From: Macrotrachela quadricornifera
Lineage: Eukaryota > Rotifera > Eurotatoria > Philodinida > Philodinidae
Length of the DNA stretch: 64,000 nt
Assembly: GCA_022393335.1 (NCBI GenBank)
Contig: JAJEKB010000586.1
Location: forward strand, 228,927 to 292,926
Direction of reading: 5' to 3'
The position numbers were made by a program, and so were the translations under genes. Under the pieces are notes generated by a model. It saw only the letters and a program-made list of their open reading frames with translations. It ran no database searches and was not told where the DNA came from. This document shows, in pieces, positions 26,478 through 37,489 of the stretch. Position 1 is the stretch's first letter. Each line of letters opens with the position of its first letter.

Positions 26478-28239
26478 ATTCAATCTGAAATTTCATTTGT
26501 ATCTCATATTAAATTTCAGATATGAAATTTTCAAACAGTAACAGAATCAATTTATAGATTTCATCAAGAATATATTGATATATTTATTTATAAGCGAATT
26601 TTCTTTTTTTCAATACAATATGACATTAAAAATATACCATTAAATTAAATTTTATAATTACTTAATGAAAGAAAAAATAAATAAATATGATAATCTAAAA
26701 GCTAAAATAACATATCTTTCTATTAGAAATCTTGTTTATTCAAAATCATATCACGTTCTTCTATGCTTTCCAATTGTAATAGAATTTTGGTTGTGTTTCA
26801 TATGTTTTCAAGTGACTGTTATCTGTAGGTGTAAGTATTGAACTTCAGTTTCCATCTTATCACGCTTACTTACAGTTGATATTATAGTGTCGTGATACTT
26901 TCTCTTTTTTACTCATAAATATTTTCTTTGATACAGATTATAAGATTTTCCAATAGTCTTTTCAATTAGTGATTTGATCATAAAGTTTTTTCTTTCATCT
27001 TCATCTTCCCTAGTGTAATTTTACCATCTTCTCTTCTATTCATACTCTTAAGATCCTTAGACAATAAACTGATTTATCTACTTTTATTATCTAACGTCCG
27101 TAATGATTTAATATCTGTTATACGATGCGTAGGCGATTATATACTATAGAAATCAAGCTAATCAAAAGCCATTACTTCTAATCAAGTTGTAATCGTTTGT
27201 GAAAATTTATCCACACAAAATAAAAATCCTGTTATTAATGATATTCAAAACTAACTATTATATTCTTATATGACTGTAAGAAATGGATTCAAAATATTGA
27301 TCAAATCGTCATATGAATCTGATTGTAATATTAAAAATATCACTATGATTCGGTTCATTAACGTATAAATATATTTGTATTTAGTATAAACAAGACTAAG
27401 AATTTTAATAGAAATGGATCTTGAAGAATTTATTATAAATATGATGGAGAAAAACATCAATTGAATTTATCGTAGAAAAATTTTCATATTTTACTTTTTT
27501 TTCATAATTATCAAAATGAAAAGTATAATATATCATTAGAATAATTGGTAAGTTATACTTCTGTTTAAATGCAATTTTCTGTTCGAATTAGGTATATAGC
27601 ATTCACATTATATTAAATCTCTTCTTTTTTTTTGGCATATGGAGCATCAAAAACTGCAAAATTATGAAAAAAACAAAGTTGACTCATATGCTTTAGCTGA
27701 GATAAATAATTACATCCTAAAGATTTTATATAAAAATAGTTTTTAATAAATCTTTACTCAAGGCATCAAAAACAATTCATATTTATCATTATGATAAAAC
27801 ACCGAAGTTTTATATGTACAATATCATACAATAAAATGTTTCATGTCACCAATATTGAAACTTGTCAGATTCAAAGGTCTATAGAGTGTATTTTGATCAA
27901 TAATGTTATGAAAAAGTTTAATTACTAACAGGTACGTTTAGGCTTTCTTTCAATTTTAATTATAATTATTTGGTTCAAAGAAGGAAGTACGCACGATTTT
28001 TTTTCAAGGAATATACATAAAGATATAATTATTAAAAAAATGAACTATAAACATTAAATATCTATTTTTCTCTAAAACTTTTTGTTTTTAACCGAACTAA
28101 AAAAATAGGACAATTTATTTATAAGAGATATCATTGAAAGATTGCTTTGCTAATATCTGACAGTTGTCAATGTTTTGATAAAATCTTTTCTTTAGTACTC
28201 ATGACGGATTATTTCCAATTCTCAAATTATTTTTCTATA
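26478..28239. other. Gene-free stretch
   Basis: AT-rich intergenic DNA after the FAM227 gene. It includes a palindrome-like ATTTCATTTGTATCTCATATTAAATTTCAGATATGAAATTT region near 26490-26530 that may fold in the 3' untranslated region. No gene or clear repeat family was recognised. Confidence 0.45.
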
Positions 28240-28785
28240 TGATACAATTGCTATTTGTTCGACCTTAGTGAGTAGTGAAAACTTATATTTAGGTTTGAGT
28301 TTTTGGCTTTCTCTTGGCAAATTATATACTTTGTTATCGATTTTTGATAAGCGATCATAGAATCTCTGATTGTCTGAATGATTGAATTTTGAGCTGAAAT
28401 CTTGTTCGCAATTGGGCCTTACAGATACTAGAAATTACCATAAGTTTCAGCTAAAACCAACATATCCTTATTGAAATATTCATATGTGAAAGAAATGCTT
28501 AATTTTATCTATATTTCACACAAAGAGGTTCCCATGATAAGCTAATATCTCATTAAAAATACATTAATTCTAGCTCAAACGTTAGAAAATTTCAAGTGGT
28601 TGTAAGACGTGACTATAAACGAAATTTCAGCACATAATTCCATGATTCGATCGTTCTGAAATTCTACGATCATATGCCAAAAAACGAGTAACATGTCTAT
28701 AATTCGGCAAGAAAAGATCAAAAAACTAAACCCAAATGGACTTTTTTTGCAACTCACCAAGCCTAATCGAATAACAATTTGATAG
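28240..28785. repeat. Long foldback repeat, copy 1
   Basis: The left half (about 28240-28490) and right half (about 28530-28785) are diverged reverse complements. Matching blocks include GCTGAAAT, GCGATCATAGAATCTC against the reverse-complemented ATGATCGTAGAATTTC, and TTAGTGAG against TTGGTGAG. Arms are about 250 bases with a small central loop near 28500. The sequence is related to copy 2 at 31525-32140 (shared blocks such as GAATTAATGTAT / GAATAAATGTAT and TTATCATGGGAAC / TTATCATGAAAAC). It has no coding capacity I can support. Confidence 0.65.
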
Positions 28786-29334
28786 TTGAGATTGTCCTCT
28801 GGTCAATGGCATCGTCATATGCTTTCCAAAGATTTCATATGGCATTTTCTTCAAATCTTTGCCAGACAAACATGTTATTATCAATAATTAATAATCTCAC
28901 ATCTTACTTTTCTTTCACATACTAATTATTTACACCATATTCAAATAAGTAAAAAAGAAACACAATATTATTTAAAATCTTTTTTTAATATAGAAAGACG
29001 AAGAAGAATCTAAAAAGCATAAATAAGAAGGCTTTTTTTAATATTTTATCTGTTTAAATAAAGTTAGAAGTTAAATAAAAAATTGAATTTGTCTATTATA
29101 TTTCTATACAGAAGCTTTATAAAAATGAACTTTTATTTTAAGAACATTCAATAGTGTTTTATATATTAAGATTAAAAGAATATCAATATTTTAGGTTTTT
29201 TTTATATCATTCATTTTTAGAGTCTTGAAAGTATTAATAGTATAAGCAAAGATAATTTACTATGAAATTAATTCTCTTGCTTATCTATTGGAAAGGCAAT
29301 ATATTTTGTTTTATATTTAGATTCAAATAAAACT
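28786..29334. other. Upstream region of the second GPCR gene
   Basis: AT-rich with poly-T runs. No repeats or genes recognised. Probably contains the promoter of the gene at 29335. Confidence 0.4.
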
Positions 29335-30378
29335 ATGTTAAATTCATCCATTATTATATCATTTCAATTTATAACACAAAAAATGACTATTTATTATGGT
29401 CTATTTATTTTAATTACTGGTGTATTTGGTGGTCTTTTAAATATTCTTATTTTTCGAACATTAAAAATATTTCGAAGAACTCCATGCGTTTTTTACTTAA
29501 CAATGGCTTCTATATTTAATGTTGGTCAATTATTAACATCATTATTAATTCGTATTCTTTCAGTTGGTTTTCTTATTGATCCAACAATAATCTCATGGTT
29601 TTGTAAAATTCGAGTATTTTCAATACAATTTTGTGCACTTAATTCACTTACTTGTATGTCTTTAGCAACAGTTGATCAATTTATATCAATGACTCATCGA
29701 AAATTAAGTAGTTTACAATTAGCTCATCGTCATATTATTATTGCTTGTATTATGTCATCGATACATGGAATTTTTTTTCTTATTTATTATGATACACCAT
29801 TTGGTATATGTGAAATAATTAATTCAAATTTTGCAAAATATTTTTCTTATTTCTATTTTCCTGTTCTTCTTGGTTTCTTACCGGTTATAACAATGATTAC
29901 ATTTGCTTTATTAGCATTTTTTAATATTCGTACAATAGATAGTCGTCAAGTGCATATTGAACGTTTACGTCGTGATCGTCAATTAACTGCAATGGTATTA
30001 GTTGAAGTTATATATATTGTAATTTCAACTGTGCCTTATATCGGTAGTAATATTTATGCATTGAGTTTAGTGACGACAGATGAGTTATTGATTAAACAAT
30101 GCTATTTTATTAATTCAATTACAATTCTTCTTTATTATGGAAGTTATGCTGTAAGTTTTAGATTTAAAGAAATGAATAATGACAAATTCAAGTTTATTTT
30201 TGTTTAGGGTTCATTTTATATTTTTTGTTGTGTATCAAAGAGATTTCGTAAACAAGTTGTTTATGTACTTATTGATATACATTTCAGACGATTTCAACAA
30301 ACAGCAAATAATTTAAATAATAACCAAGTTGTACCTCACATAGAAATAGCTGAAATCATAAACGAACCTCTAGAATAA
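29335..30378 (+). CDS. Divergent seven-transmembrane receptor (GPCR-like)
   Basis: Two exons, 29335-30150 and 30208-30378, give 328 residues. Seven hydrophobic helices are visible: about 19-43, 55-80, 90-115, 132-152, 168-195, 220-242 and 252-278. TM1 has GGLLNIL where class A receptors have GN. TM3 ends ATVDQF, so the DRY arginine is missing. The third internal loop is basic (HIERLRRDRQ). TM7 is split by the intron and ends SFYIFCCVSKRFRKQ, matching the usual helix-8 region. This suits a lineage-specific chemosensory-type receptor. The loss of the DRY Arg may mean atypical coupling. Its neighbours on both sides are copies of one foldback repeat family. Confidence 0.78.
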
Positions 30379-31524
30379 ATATCAACAATTATAATTGAAT
30401 AAAGTAAAATGAATTAAAATGTTCTTATATTTTTGAGTGTGTGAATTAATTAAAAATCACTTTTATGGCTATATTTTAAATAATTTAATTATAATTATCA
30501 GTGTTCTTATTTTATTGTATTGTCTTTTTATTTTTAAATCTATTCTTAAAATGTATTAATATGTGTTGATTTAGTACCTATTCTTCTAAACAGAATTTAA
30601 GTTTAAGCATAATATTATGATTAATTTGCATAAGACTAATAAAAATTTCTAACAACCTTGCTGGCTATTTTACAGATGAGCTAACATTAAAAAGTTTCGT
30701 ATACGTATAAATCGTAGAATATCTATAAGATTTTTTCAGATTAAGTTATAATATTCTTCTGAATAAATTCCAATTTCATTTTCTAAAAAAATTGAAAAAA
30801 TTCGATAATAGATTCGGTTGATGTTATATTAAGTTTCGAACTATTTTGTGGACAAGAGGAAAAGAATATGTCACTGATGAATCTCGATCAATTAGTTGTA
30901 CGCTTTTTAATGTGACAGATATAAATATTGAACGGATACAATAGACCATTAACAATGATTCACATTCAACTTATGATTATATTATAGGTGATGAGACATG
31001 ATTTATCATAAATAGCTTGGAAGCAAGCCAGTTAACGTAAAATCAGGGTGAGGGTGAGGTAGTAATGACTATTATTCCTTGAAGTAGATTTAATAATCAT
31101 CGAGATAAAGTCCTTGTAGATTTTATTGAAAAAAATAGCAGACAACGAGCTAGCGAGAATGGTAAGGAATGAAAATAATGCTTCAAGTATGTTGTTTTCC
31201 AAATTGCATTTGCGGACAAAATATACGGTTTCATCACAATTTCTATTTGAACAATTCATTTGGCGATAATGTAGTGAGGGAAGTTCTTTTTCCACGACGA
31301 TGGACTAATGCACTCAAACTAAAGATATTCTAAAATTTTGTATTCAAGTATAATATATAAATATGGTTAGTCGAATATTATTTATTCAATGGGGAAAGTC
31401 AGATAACTTTAGTTTCTTACAAGTTCAGCTTCTGGATAAATTCTTTATAGCAAGCGTTACGTCACTGAGACCTATAAACTGATATATACTTGATTTAAAA
31501 CGAAGATGAGTACATGAACATCTT
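30379..31524. other. Gene-free stretch
   Basis: The first part is probably the 3' untranslated region of the receptor gene. An 87-codon open frame on the minus strand at 31032-31295 is less AT-rich than its surroundings but resembles no family I know and has no visible partner exons. It may be a decayed transposon piece. Confidence 0.4.
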
Positions 31525-32140
31525 ACGAGGGAACATATTCAACTGTTAAATCGATTTTGGATCAGGGTTTGTATGCAAATGATAGAGCTCAGTGAGTTAT
31601 TAAATGTTCTAGAATGGTTTGGTTTTCCAATCTTCTGTTGTCGAGTCGTAGACCTTTTACTTGATTTTGACTTATGGACATAGGATTCTTTTGAGTATTT
31701 GAACTTCAAACTGAAATTTTGACTATAGATAACCTCGTAACTACTAGAAACTTGCCAAGATTTATGCCCGAATAAATGTATTCTTATCAAGATATTTACA
31801 TGTTAAAGAAACAGCTATTTTGAACTGTGTTTTAAAATAGAGACGTTTTCATGATAACCTGATATCCCGATAAGGATACATTTATTCTGACTCAAACTTT
31901 GACAAGTTTCTAGTACTTAAAAGGCTTGTCTATAGTCAAAATTTCAGTTTGAAATCCGATCATTCAAGTACGCAAAAGAATCGTATATCTATGAGCCAAA
32001 ATTAAGTAAAAGGCTCATAACTCGATAACAGAAGACTTGAAAACCAAATTATTCCTGAATATATAATAACTCACTAAGATTTAACATTTGTGCGTATGCT
32101 GAGTTCAAAATCGATTTAACAACTGGATATGTTTCCTCGC
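31525..32140. repeat. Long foldback repeat, copy 2
   Basis: The two halves are diverged reverse complements along almost the whole length. The left arm (31525 to about 31800) carries TGTTAAATCGATTTTG, AGTGAGTTATTA, CTTTTACTTGATTTTG and CAAACTGAAATTTTGACTAT; the reverse complement of the right arm (about 31870-32140) carries the same blocks with few changes, including TGTTAAATCGATTTTG and CAAACTGAAATTTTGACTAT exactly. The loop is about 70 bases. Arms are about 270 bases. It is homologous to copy 1 but extends about 60 bases further at each end. Such foldbacks are typically non-autonomous DNA elements, and their transcripts would form long hairpins. Confidence 0.8.
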
Positions 32141-33192
32141 TATAGCCACATGTTTTGCATCGCAGATAACTCAATTCAATTATTATTTCGTTTTCTTCTA
32201 TTGTCTTAAGTGTTTCGTTTCAATGTTTCTCATTCAAGATAACTCAATAAAAAGTGATACTTCCTAACTATCATTTTCTATTAATATTTTCGTTAGCCAT
32301 TCAAAGTACATAAAAACAGCAGTATATATGTTCAAAGAAATTTCAAAATGTTAACAAATTTCGTCACAGGCAACTGACGAAGTATTAAATGTCAAATTGA
32401 TTGAGAAACTTGATAGTCTTACTTTATGAATCTTGATAAAGCATGTTTATGATCGAAAATGAAATCAGCAACTCGCCAATAACTAGCGCCATCATGCATA
32501 CCTTTGCAGAAGTCTCCACATTAAAGACTATATGGTCTTTCATTGTTGCATCATTGGCTGAAAGTCATCGATTATGTACTGTAATGACCCATTTATGCTA
32601 TAGTTTTGATATTGTGGCTCCTTAGATAAATCAGTGTCAACATCATTTCATAATACTGATGTAAGTCCTTTTCTTTTCATAGTAAGTTTTATATAACGAA
32701 TCAACTAAACACTATATGTAAGATATACGAAACACGTGTTTCGTCGTTCTTCACCTGAAATATATTATACGGTATCATTAATTTACTATATGATGCAATA
32801 TATGCTCGACTTACTAGTGCCAATTTCTCTTCAGGATATTTATCAATCTCTTTTTTGAATTATATGTCATAGTTTAGTATATAAATTCATTTTCTCAAGT
32901 TCACTACTAATTTAAAGTTTCTAACGTAGCTGAGGCCAACTCGCCTTGAATTTGTTGAGAGTATTTTTTGATAGAATTTAAGAGTATATGATCTTGATTG
33001 TAATTCCAGAGGTTCTGAGCATTGATTCTGAAATGTAAAAACACGTTTTGAATGTATGTTAATGATTCTGTCTTTAGATCGAAGTGAGATTTAGAAATGC
33101 AACTAGCATTACGAAGGTGGTAGTGCTTCTTAACCTTGAAAAGATAGTGTAGTGAATAAGAAGACTTGTAAATTTCTTGTCATTATCGTATA
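32141..33192. other. Gene-free stretch
   Basis: Moderately AT-rich DNA. A 60-codon plus-strand frame at 32443-32625 has no recognisable similarity. Nothing else can be supported. Confidence 0.4.
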
Positions 33193-33564
33193 TATTGTGT
33201 CTCAAAAGTTTTTTCATTTATCTGTACTATTTGAATTAACTTTATCAACTTCGGGGCTGGCCCGACCGGGGGGGGGGACGTGGTAAGTGTGACACCCCAC
33301 CCCCAATCGCCAAAAATTTCATTTTTTTCAAGCAAAATTCGAACATTTTTTTGCAGCTTTTCAGAAAGAATTAATGATACAGCCACCCAAATTTTAAAAA
33401 ACTGACCTTCACCCCTCCTCCCCCAATGTTGGCTGGTTCGAGCCAGCCCTGATTGTATATTTTGTTGAAAGATGATACCTTGGCAAATTGCTTTTGAACT
33501 TCATTCGTATAAAAATTAGATAAAATAGTAAATATATATATGGAGAAACTTTTGGGACACATTG
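33193..33564. mobile_element. Mariner-type MITE with TA target-site duplication
   Basis: Terminal inverted repeats of about 25 bases: the left begins TATTGTGTCTCAAAAGTTTT and the reverse complement of the right begins CAATGTGTCCCAAAAGTTTC, 20 of the first 25 bases matching. TA dinucleotides flank both ends (33191-33192 and 33565-33566), as for Tc1/mariner insertions, and the TGTCxCAAAAGTTT type of end is seen in that superfamily. The 372-bp element encodes no transposase. Inside it a GC-rich segment (33252-33451) is itself bounded by inverted GGGCTGGC / GCCAGCCC ends and contains a run of about ten G. Confidence 0.7.
33252..33451. repeat. GC-rich nested inverted repeat inside the MITE
   Basis: The left end reads CGGGGCTGGCCCGACC and the reverse complement of the right end reads CAGGGCTGGCTCGAACC. 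The interior holds a G run followed by CCCCACCCCC, far above the base composition around it. It may be the original core of the MITE or a second, hAT-like element inserted in it; no 8-bp duplication is visible, so the second reading is weak. Confidence 0.5.
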
Positions 33565-33968
33565 TAAAAAGAAGTCTTCCCTATGTTTTGATGGATTTCT
33601 TTTGTTCATTCTAGGCAAAAGAAACGTGGTGGATGTTGATAACCATTACGGACGATCTTTTCCATTGTCCTATTCAATTCTAGCTGAATACTAATGTATG
33701 TTTATCTTCAGTTGAATAGTGATGTAATCGTTTTCTGTTAAATCTCTTATAATAATCCTGAAAAAATAGAATTATATACAGCACATATCACGTCTAATAA
33801 TTAGAAAATAAATATACTACTAGCCATCACGTTTGGTATTAGAATAAATGTAAAGGTATGAAAAAGTTCATCTTTGATTCGTCGTTGTTTGAAAAAGAAA
33901 TCTGAATGATAAAGATTCAGTCTGATCATCCTCACTTCTCGAGACATATCTTTAAGATTAATACCAAG
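33565..33968. other. Upstream region of the carboxylic acid reductase-like gene
   Basis: 404 bp between the MITE and the start codon. It holds no separate gene. An in-frame upstream ATG at 33906 would add 21 residues to the protein; the ATG at 33969 (AAGATGG) has the better context and was preferred. Confidence 0.45.
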
Positions 33969-36900
33969 ATGGATTCTTACCAAAAGGAGAGTTTTTGGTA
34001 CTGTGACATGTGCTCTCGTACTCTTCAGCACGGAGAGTTTCGCTACAACTGTACTATTTGTAGCAACTATGATCAATGCGAGACATGTACGACAACAATG
34101 CATCCAGCACATCCACATCCGTTGGTTCGTGAGCTAGCTTTTGGCAATGGAGAAATTGGCATACACGTAGGAACAAGTATGGCGGAAACTATTCACGCTG
34201 CAATAGAGATCTATCGTGATCGAGAGTGTTTGGGAGTGCGAGATATTGATAAAGATAATCAAGAACTTTATGCAAACTCTTACACATGGCAAACATACAA
34301 GACGTTGGGTGATCGCATACGAAAATTTGGCTGTGGATTACGACATTTTATCGAACCACGTGATTGTCTTGGTATCTGTGCAAAAAATCGACCTGAATGG
34401 GTAATAACAGATCTGGCATGTATATTGAACAGCATCATAAGTGTTCCAATATATTGTCTTTTGAGCGATCATGACATTGCTTTCATAATCAATAACACTA
34501 AAATATCCGTGGTTGTCTGTGAGAAAGAAATGCTACCAAAATTTCTTCGATTACATTCAGAATGTCCATCGCTACGTCGACTAATCTGTATGGATCCAAT
34601 TCTCGAGACAACTGCAAGTAAGTACACAAAATTTAGATCGTCGTATAGAAAATAAAGCATTTGTTTCTGAATTGTCTAAAAGTTCTCAAACTCTCTAATT
34701 CTTTTGTCAGCTTATCAGTAATTCTAACATATGAGGGTGAAAATAATGTTTATCAATCTCATTTTATTACAGCTACAATGTCATGCACTTCTAACGACGA
34801 ATTATCAAATAAATCTGCAACTAGTTCCAGTCTTGTAATCCATTATATGGGTGATATCGAAAGCCTAACTATTTATCCATGCAATGATTATGTTATCACT
34901 GAGCCGACTGATTGTCTCACTATTATTTATACAAGTGGTAGTTCAGGGTTTCCAAAAGGAGTGATGATTTCTGATCGTGCATTTAAAGCTATTTTTGAAG
35001 AAGATCCATCACCGTTTACTGGTGAATTCGTGATGATCTCATATCAACCACTCTCTTGGTATGGTGGACGAAATAGTCTATTATCAACGTTACTGTGTGG
35101 AGGACGCGCTGGTTTCTCCACTGGCAATGTATCTCGACTAATGGAAGAGTTGGCTTTAATTCGACCGACGACATTTTCTGCTCCACCGAGTATTTGGAAC
35201 AAAATTTATTCTGAATTTAAAGCGGCACTTGCATTAACTGTGACCACTGATTCTGAACAAAATGGTCATGCAGAAGAGAATCTCCTTCAACAATTCTCAA
35301 AATTAATTCCAGCAAGATGCAATACGATTGCCGTTGTTGGAGCTTTAATAAGTCCAGTCGTATTCGATTTCTTGCAACGATGCTTTCGACATTGTCATAT
35401 CACGGATGGCTATGGAATCACAGAATGTGGAGGTCTAGCATTCAACAATCATTTTGACCCAAACGTTGAATATCGCCTTAAGTCAGTGCCTGAAATGGGT
35501 TTTACTACTGATGACAAACCGTTTCCACGTGGCGAACTTTTAGTAAAGACTGTGCAAATGTTTTCCGGATATGTTAACAATCCGATAGAAACTCGAGCGG
35601 CATTGACTGATGATGGTTTTTTTCACACTGGTGATATTGTTGAAATGTATCAGATTCCAAATCAACCACTTAAGATGCGTATAATCGATCGAAAAAAGAA
35701 CGTTTTCAAGCTTTCAAATGGACAGTTTGTCTCACCTGAACATCTTCAAGGCATATTTACTCAAAGTCCATTTATAGAACAAATCTACATTCATGGTGAT
35801 GTCCATGAAGATTCCATTACCGCTGTCATCGTTCCCAACCGAGAACACGCTCAAAAATTTGCCGAGGAAAATAGTGTAAAACCATTGGAATCTAATCCAA
35901 AATTATACAATGCAATTATGCACGAATTACATTCCATTGGTACAAAGATGTCGCTTCGACAACATGAAATTCCATCACGAATAATCATCGATTTCGAACC
36001 ATTTACAATTGAGAACGGTCTTCTTACCTCTTCAATGAAACCCTGTCGTCCCAAGTTGGCCATTCACTATGCAAATCGATTAAAAAGCACAAAATCAATT
36101 GAACAACGTTTAAAAACTATCATTGAAACTGTTACAGGTCAATCATTGGATACTAATGACGAGCCTGGCTTTTTGACAGCTGGTGGCAATTCATTAATGG
36201 CTTTGCGTTTGTGTCGGTTAATTCAAGAAGATCTTGGTTCAATTATTCCAATCAAGTTCTTTTTTGAACCGAAAATGGATCTTAAACGTTTGACAGCATT
36301 GACACAATATCCATCATTAACTCAAAACGAATCGCTTGTCTCACAACTCTTTCATGATGCTGAAATCGAGCTCAATATCACTAATGGCAAACCAAAAGAT
36401 ATCAGCCGTACTCCATTGACAGTTTTCGTTACTGGTGTGACAGGATTTGTCGGCGGTTTTTTGCTTTCCAAACTGCTGAGCAAATATCCGCTAAATTGCA
36501 AGTTTGTTTGTCTTGTTCGATGTGAACCTTCAGTGGATCCGTTAGATCGTATTCGAAAAAATCTGATTTTTCTTCGTTTATGGCAAGATAACTTTCAAGA
36601 ACGCATCGTAGCATTGTGTGGTAATCTGAGTCAGACGCAGTTTGGCCTCGATGACAAAACATATATAGCACTTGCAAATCAAACTGATATCATCTTTCAT
36701 TGTGGTGCTACTGTCAACTTTGTACTTCCATACACTCAACTCTACGGCTCAAATGTCTGGGGCACACGAGAGATTCTTCGCTTTGCTAGCTATGCATCTA
36801 CTTGCATTCCTATACAATACTTCTCAACTATTAGTGTACTTCCACCGGATATCACTGATGAGGTACATATTGATGAGATTGCACCGCACCGCTTGACAAA

Positions 36901-37489
36901 TGGTTACGGACAAAGCAAATGGGTAGCTGAGAAACTAATGGCAAAAGCCAATCGTCTTGGTTTGCCAATTACTATTTACCGCTTGGGCTCGATGTGTGCT
37001 GATGCTATAACCGGTGCATGCAATCCACTTGATCTCAACACTATTTTATTTGCCGAAATTTTGAAAATTGGTTGCTATCCAACAGAAGCACTAAACATGA
37101 AACTAGATACGTTACCGATTAATTTCGCTGTTGAAAGTATCGTTTATTTGAGTTTGTTTCGACCTGATGCTTACGGGAATGTCTATCATATTGTTCATCC
37201 TGATGGTGGAATGACATTTCAGAACGTTGTCACAGGTGCATTCATTTGTGGTATTAAGTTGGAAGCCGTTTCATTTGAACAGTGGCGTACTAGAATGATT
37301 CAAGAAACGAAAGTGAATGGTCCATTCGAACTAATCAATGAATTTTTAGTTGACAAAATGTTTGCTAAACGGATTCCTTTATCAACAAAGCAATTTTACA
37401 GTGTTGTTTCTCAAATGAACATTCCTGCGATGGATCATGATTATGCAAGAAAATGGTTGACATTTATATTACAAAATGTTGTAGATTAA
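33969..37489 (+). CDS. ZZ zinc finger fused to carboxylic acid reductase (adenylation-carrier-reductase)
   Basis: Two exons, 33969-34617 and 34773-37489, join exactly to 1121 residues. Residues 10-50 form a ZZ-type zinc finger (Cys 12, 15, 28, 31, 37, 40 and His near 45-50). About 80-640 is an AMP-binding domain: TSGSSGFPKG (near 268), GYGITECGG, DGFFHTGDI, RIIDRKKNVFKLSNGQ, and the A10 lysine in SSMKPCRPKL. A phosphopantetheine carrier follows, FLTAGGNSLMALRL, with Ser near 689. From about 767 a reductase domain starts with VFVTGVTGFVGG (NAD(P)H-binding), continues IFHCGATVNFVLPYTQLYGS and NGYGQSKWVAEKL with the catalytic Tyr/Lys, and ends at 1121. The order is that of carboxylic acid reductases (about 1170 residues in bacteria), which turn acids into aldehydes with ATP and NADPH; substrate unknown. 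One intron in 3.4 kb and base composition GC-richer than its neighbours suggest horizontal origin, with the ZZ finger as a eukaryotic addition. It needs a phosphopantetheinyl transferase, not encoded here. Confidence 0.9.

Noticed and set aside
28575..28760. 61-codon minus-strand open frame
   Set aside because: It lies within one arm of foldback copy 1 and has no recognisable similarity.
31036..31060. TGAGGGTGAGG-type sequence resembling a telomeric repeat
   Set aside because: Only two imperfect units are present and nothing similar follows; chance.
31539..31790. 83-codon minus-strand open frame
   Set aside because: It is part of the left arm of foldback copy 2; similarity to a transposase could not be recognised.
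33252..33451. GC-rich patch taken first as a CpG island promoter
   Set aside because: It is bounded by inverted repeats and lies wholly inside a MITE; composition belongs to the element.
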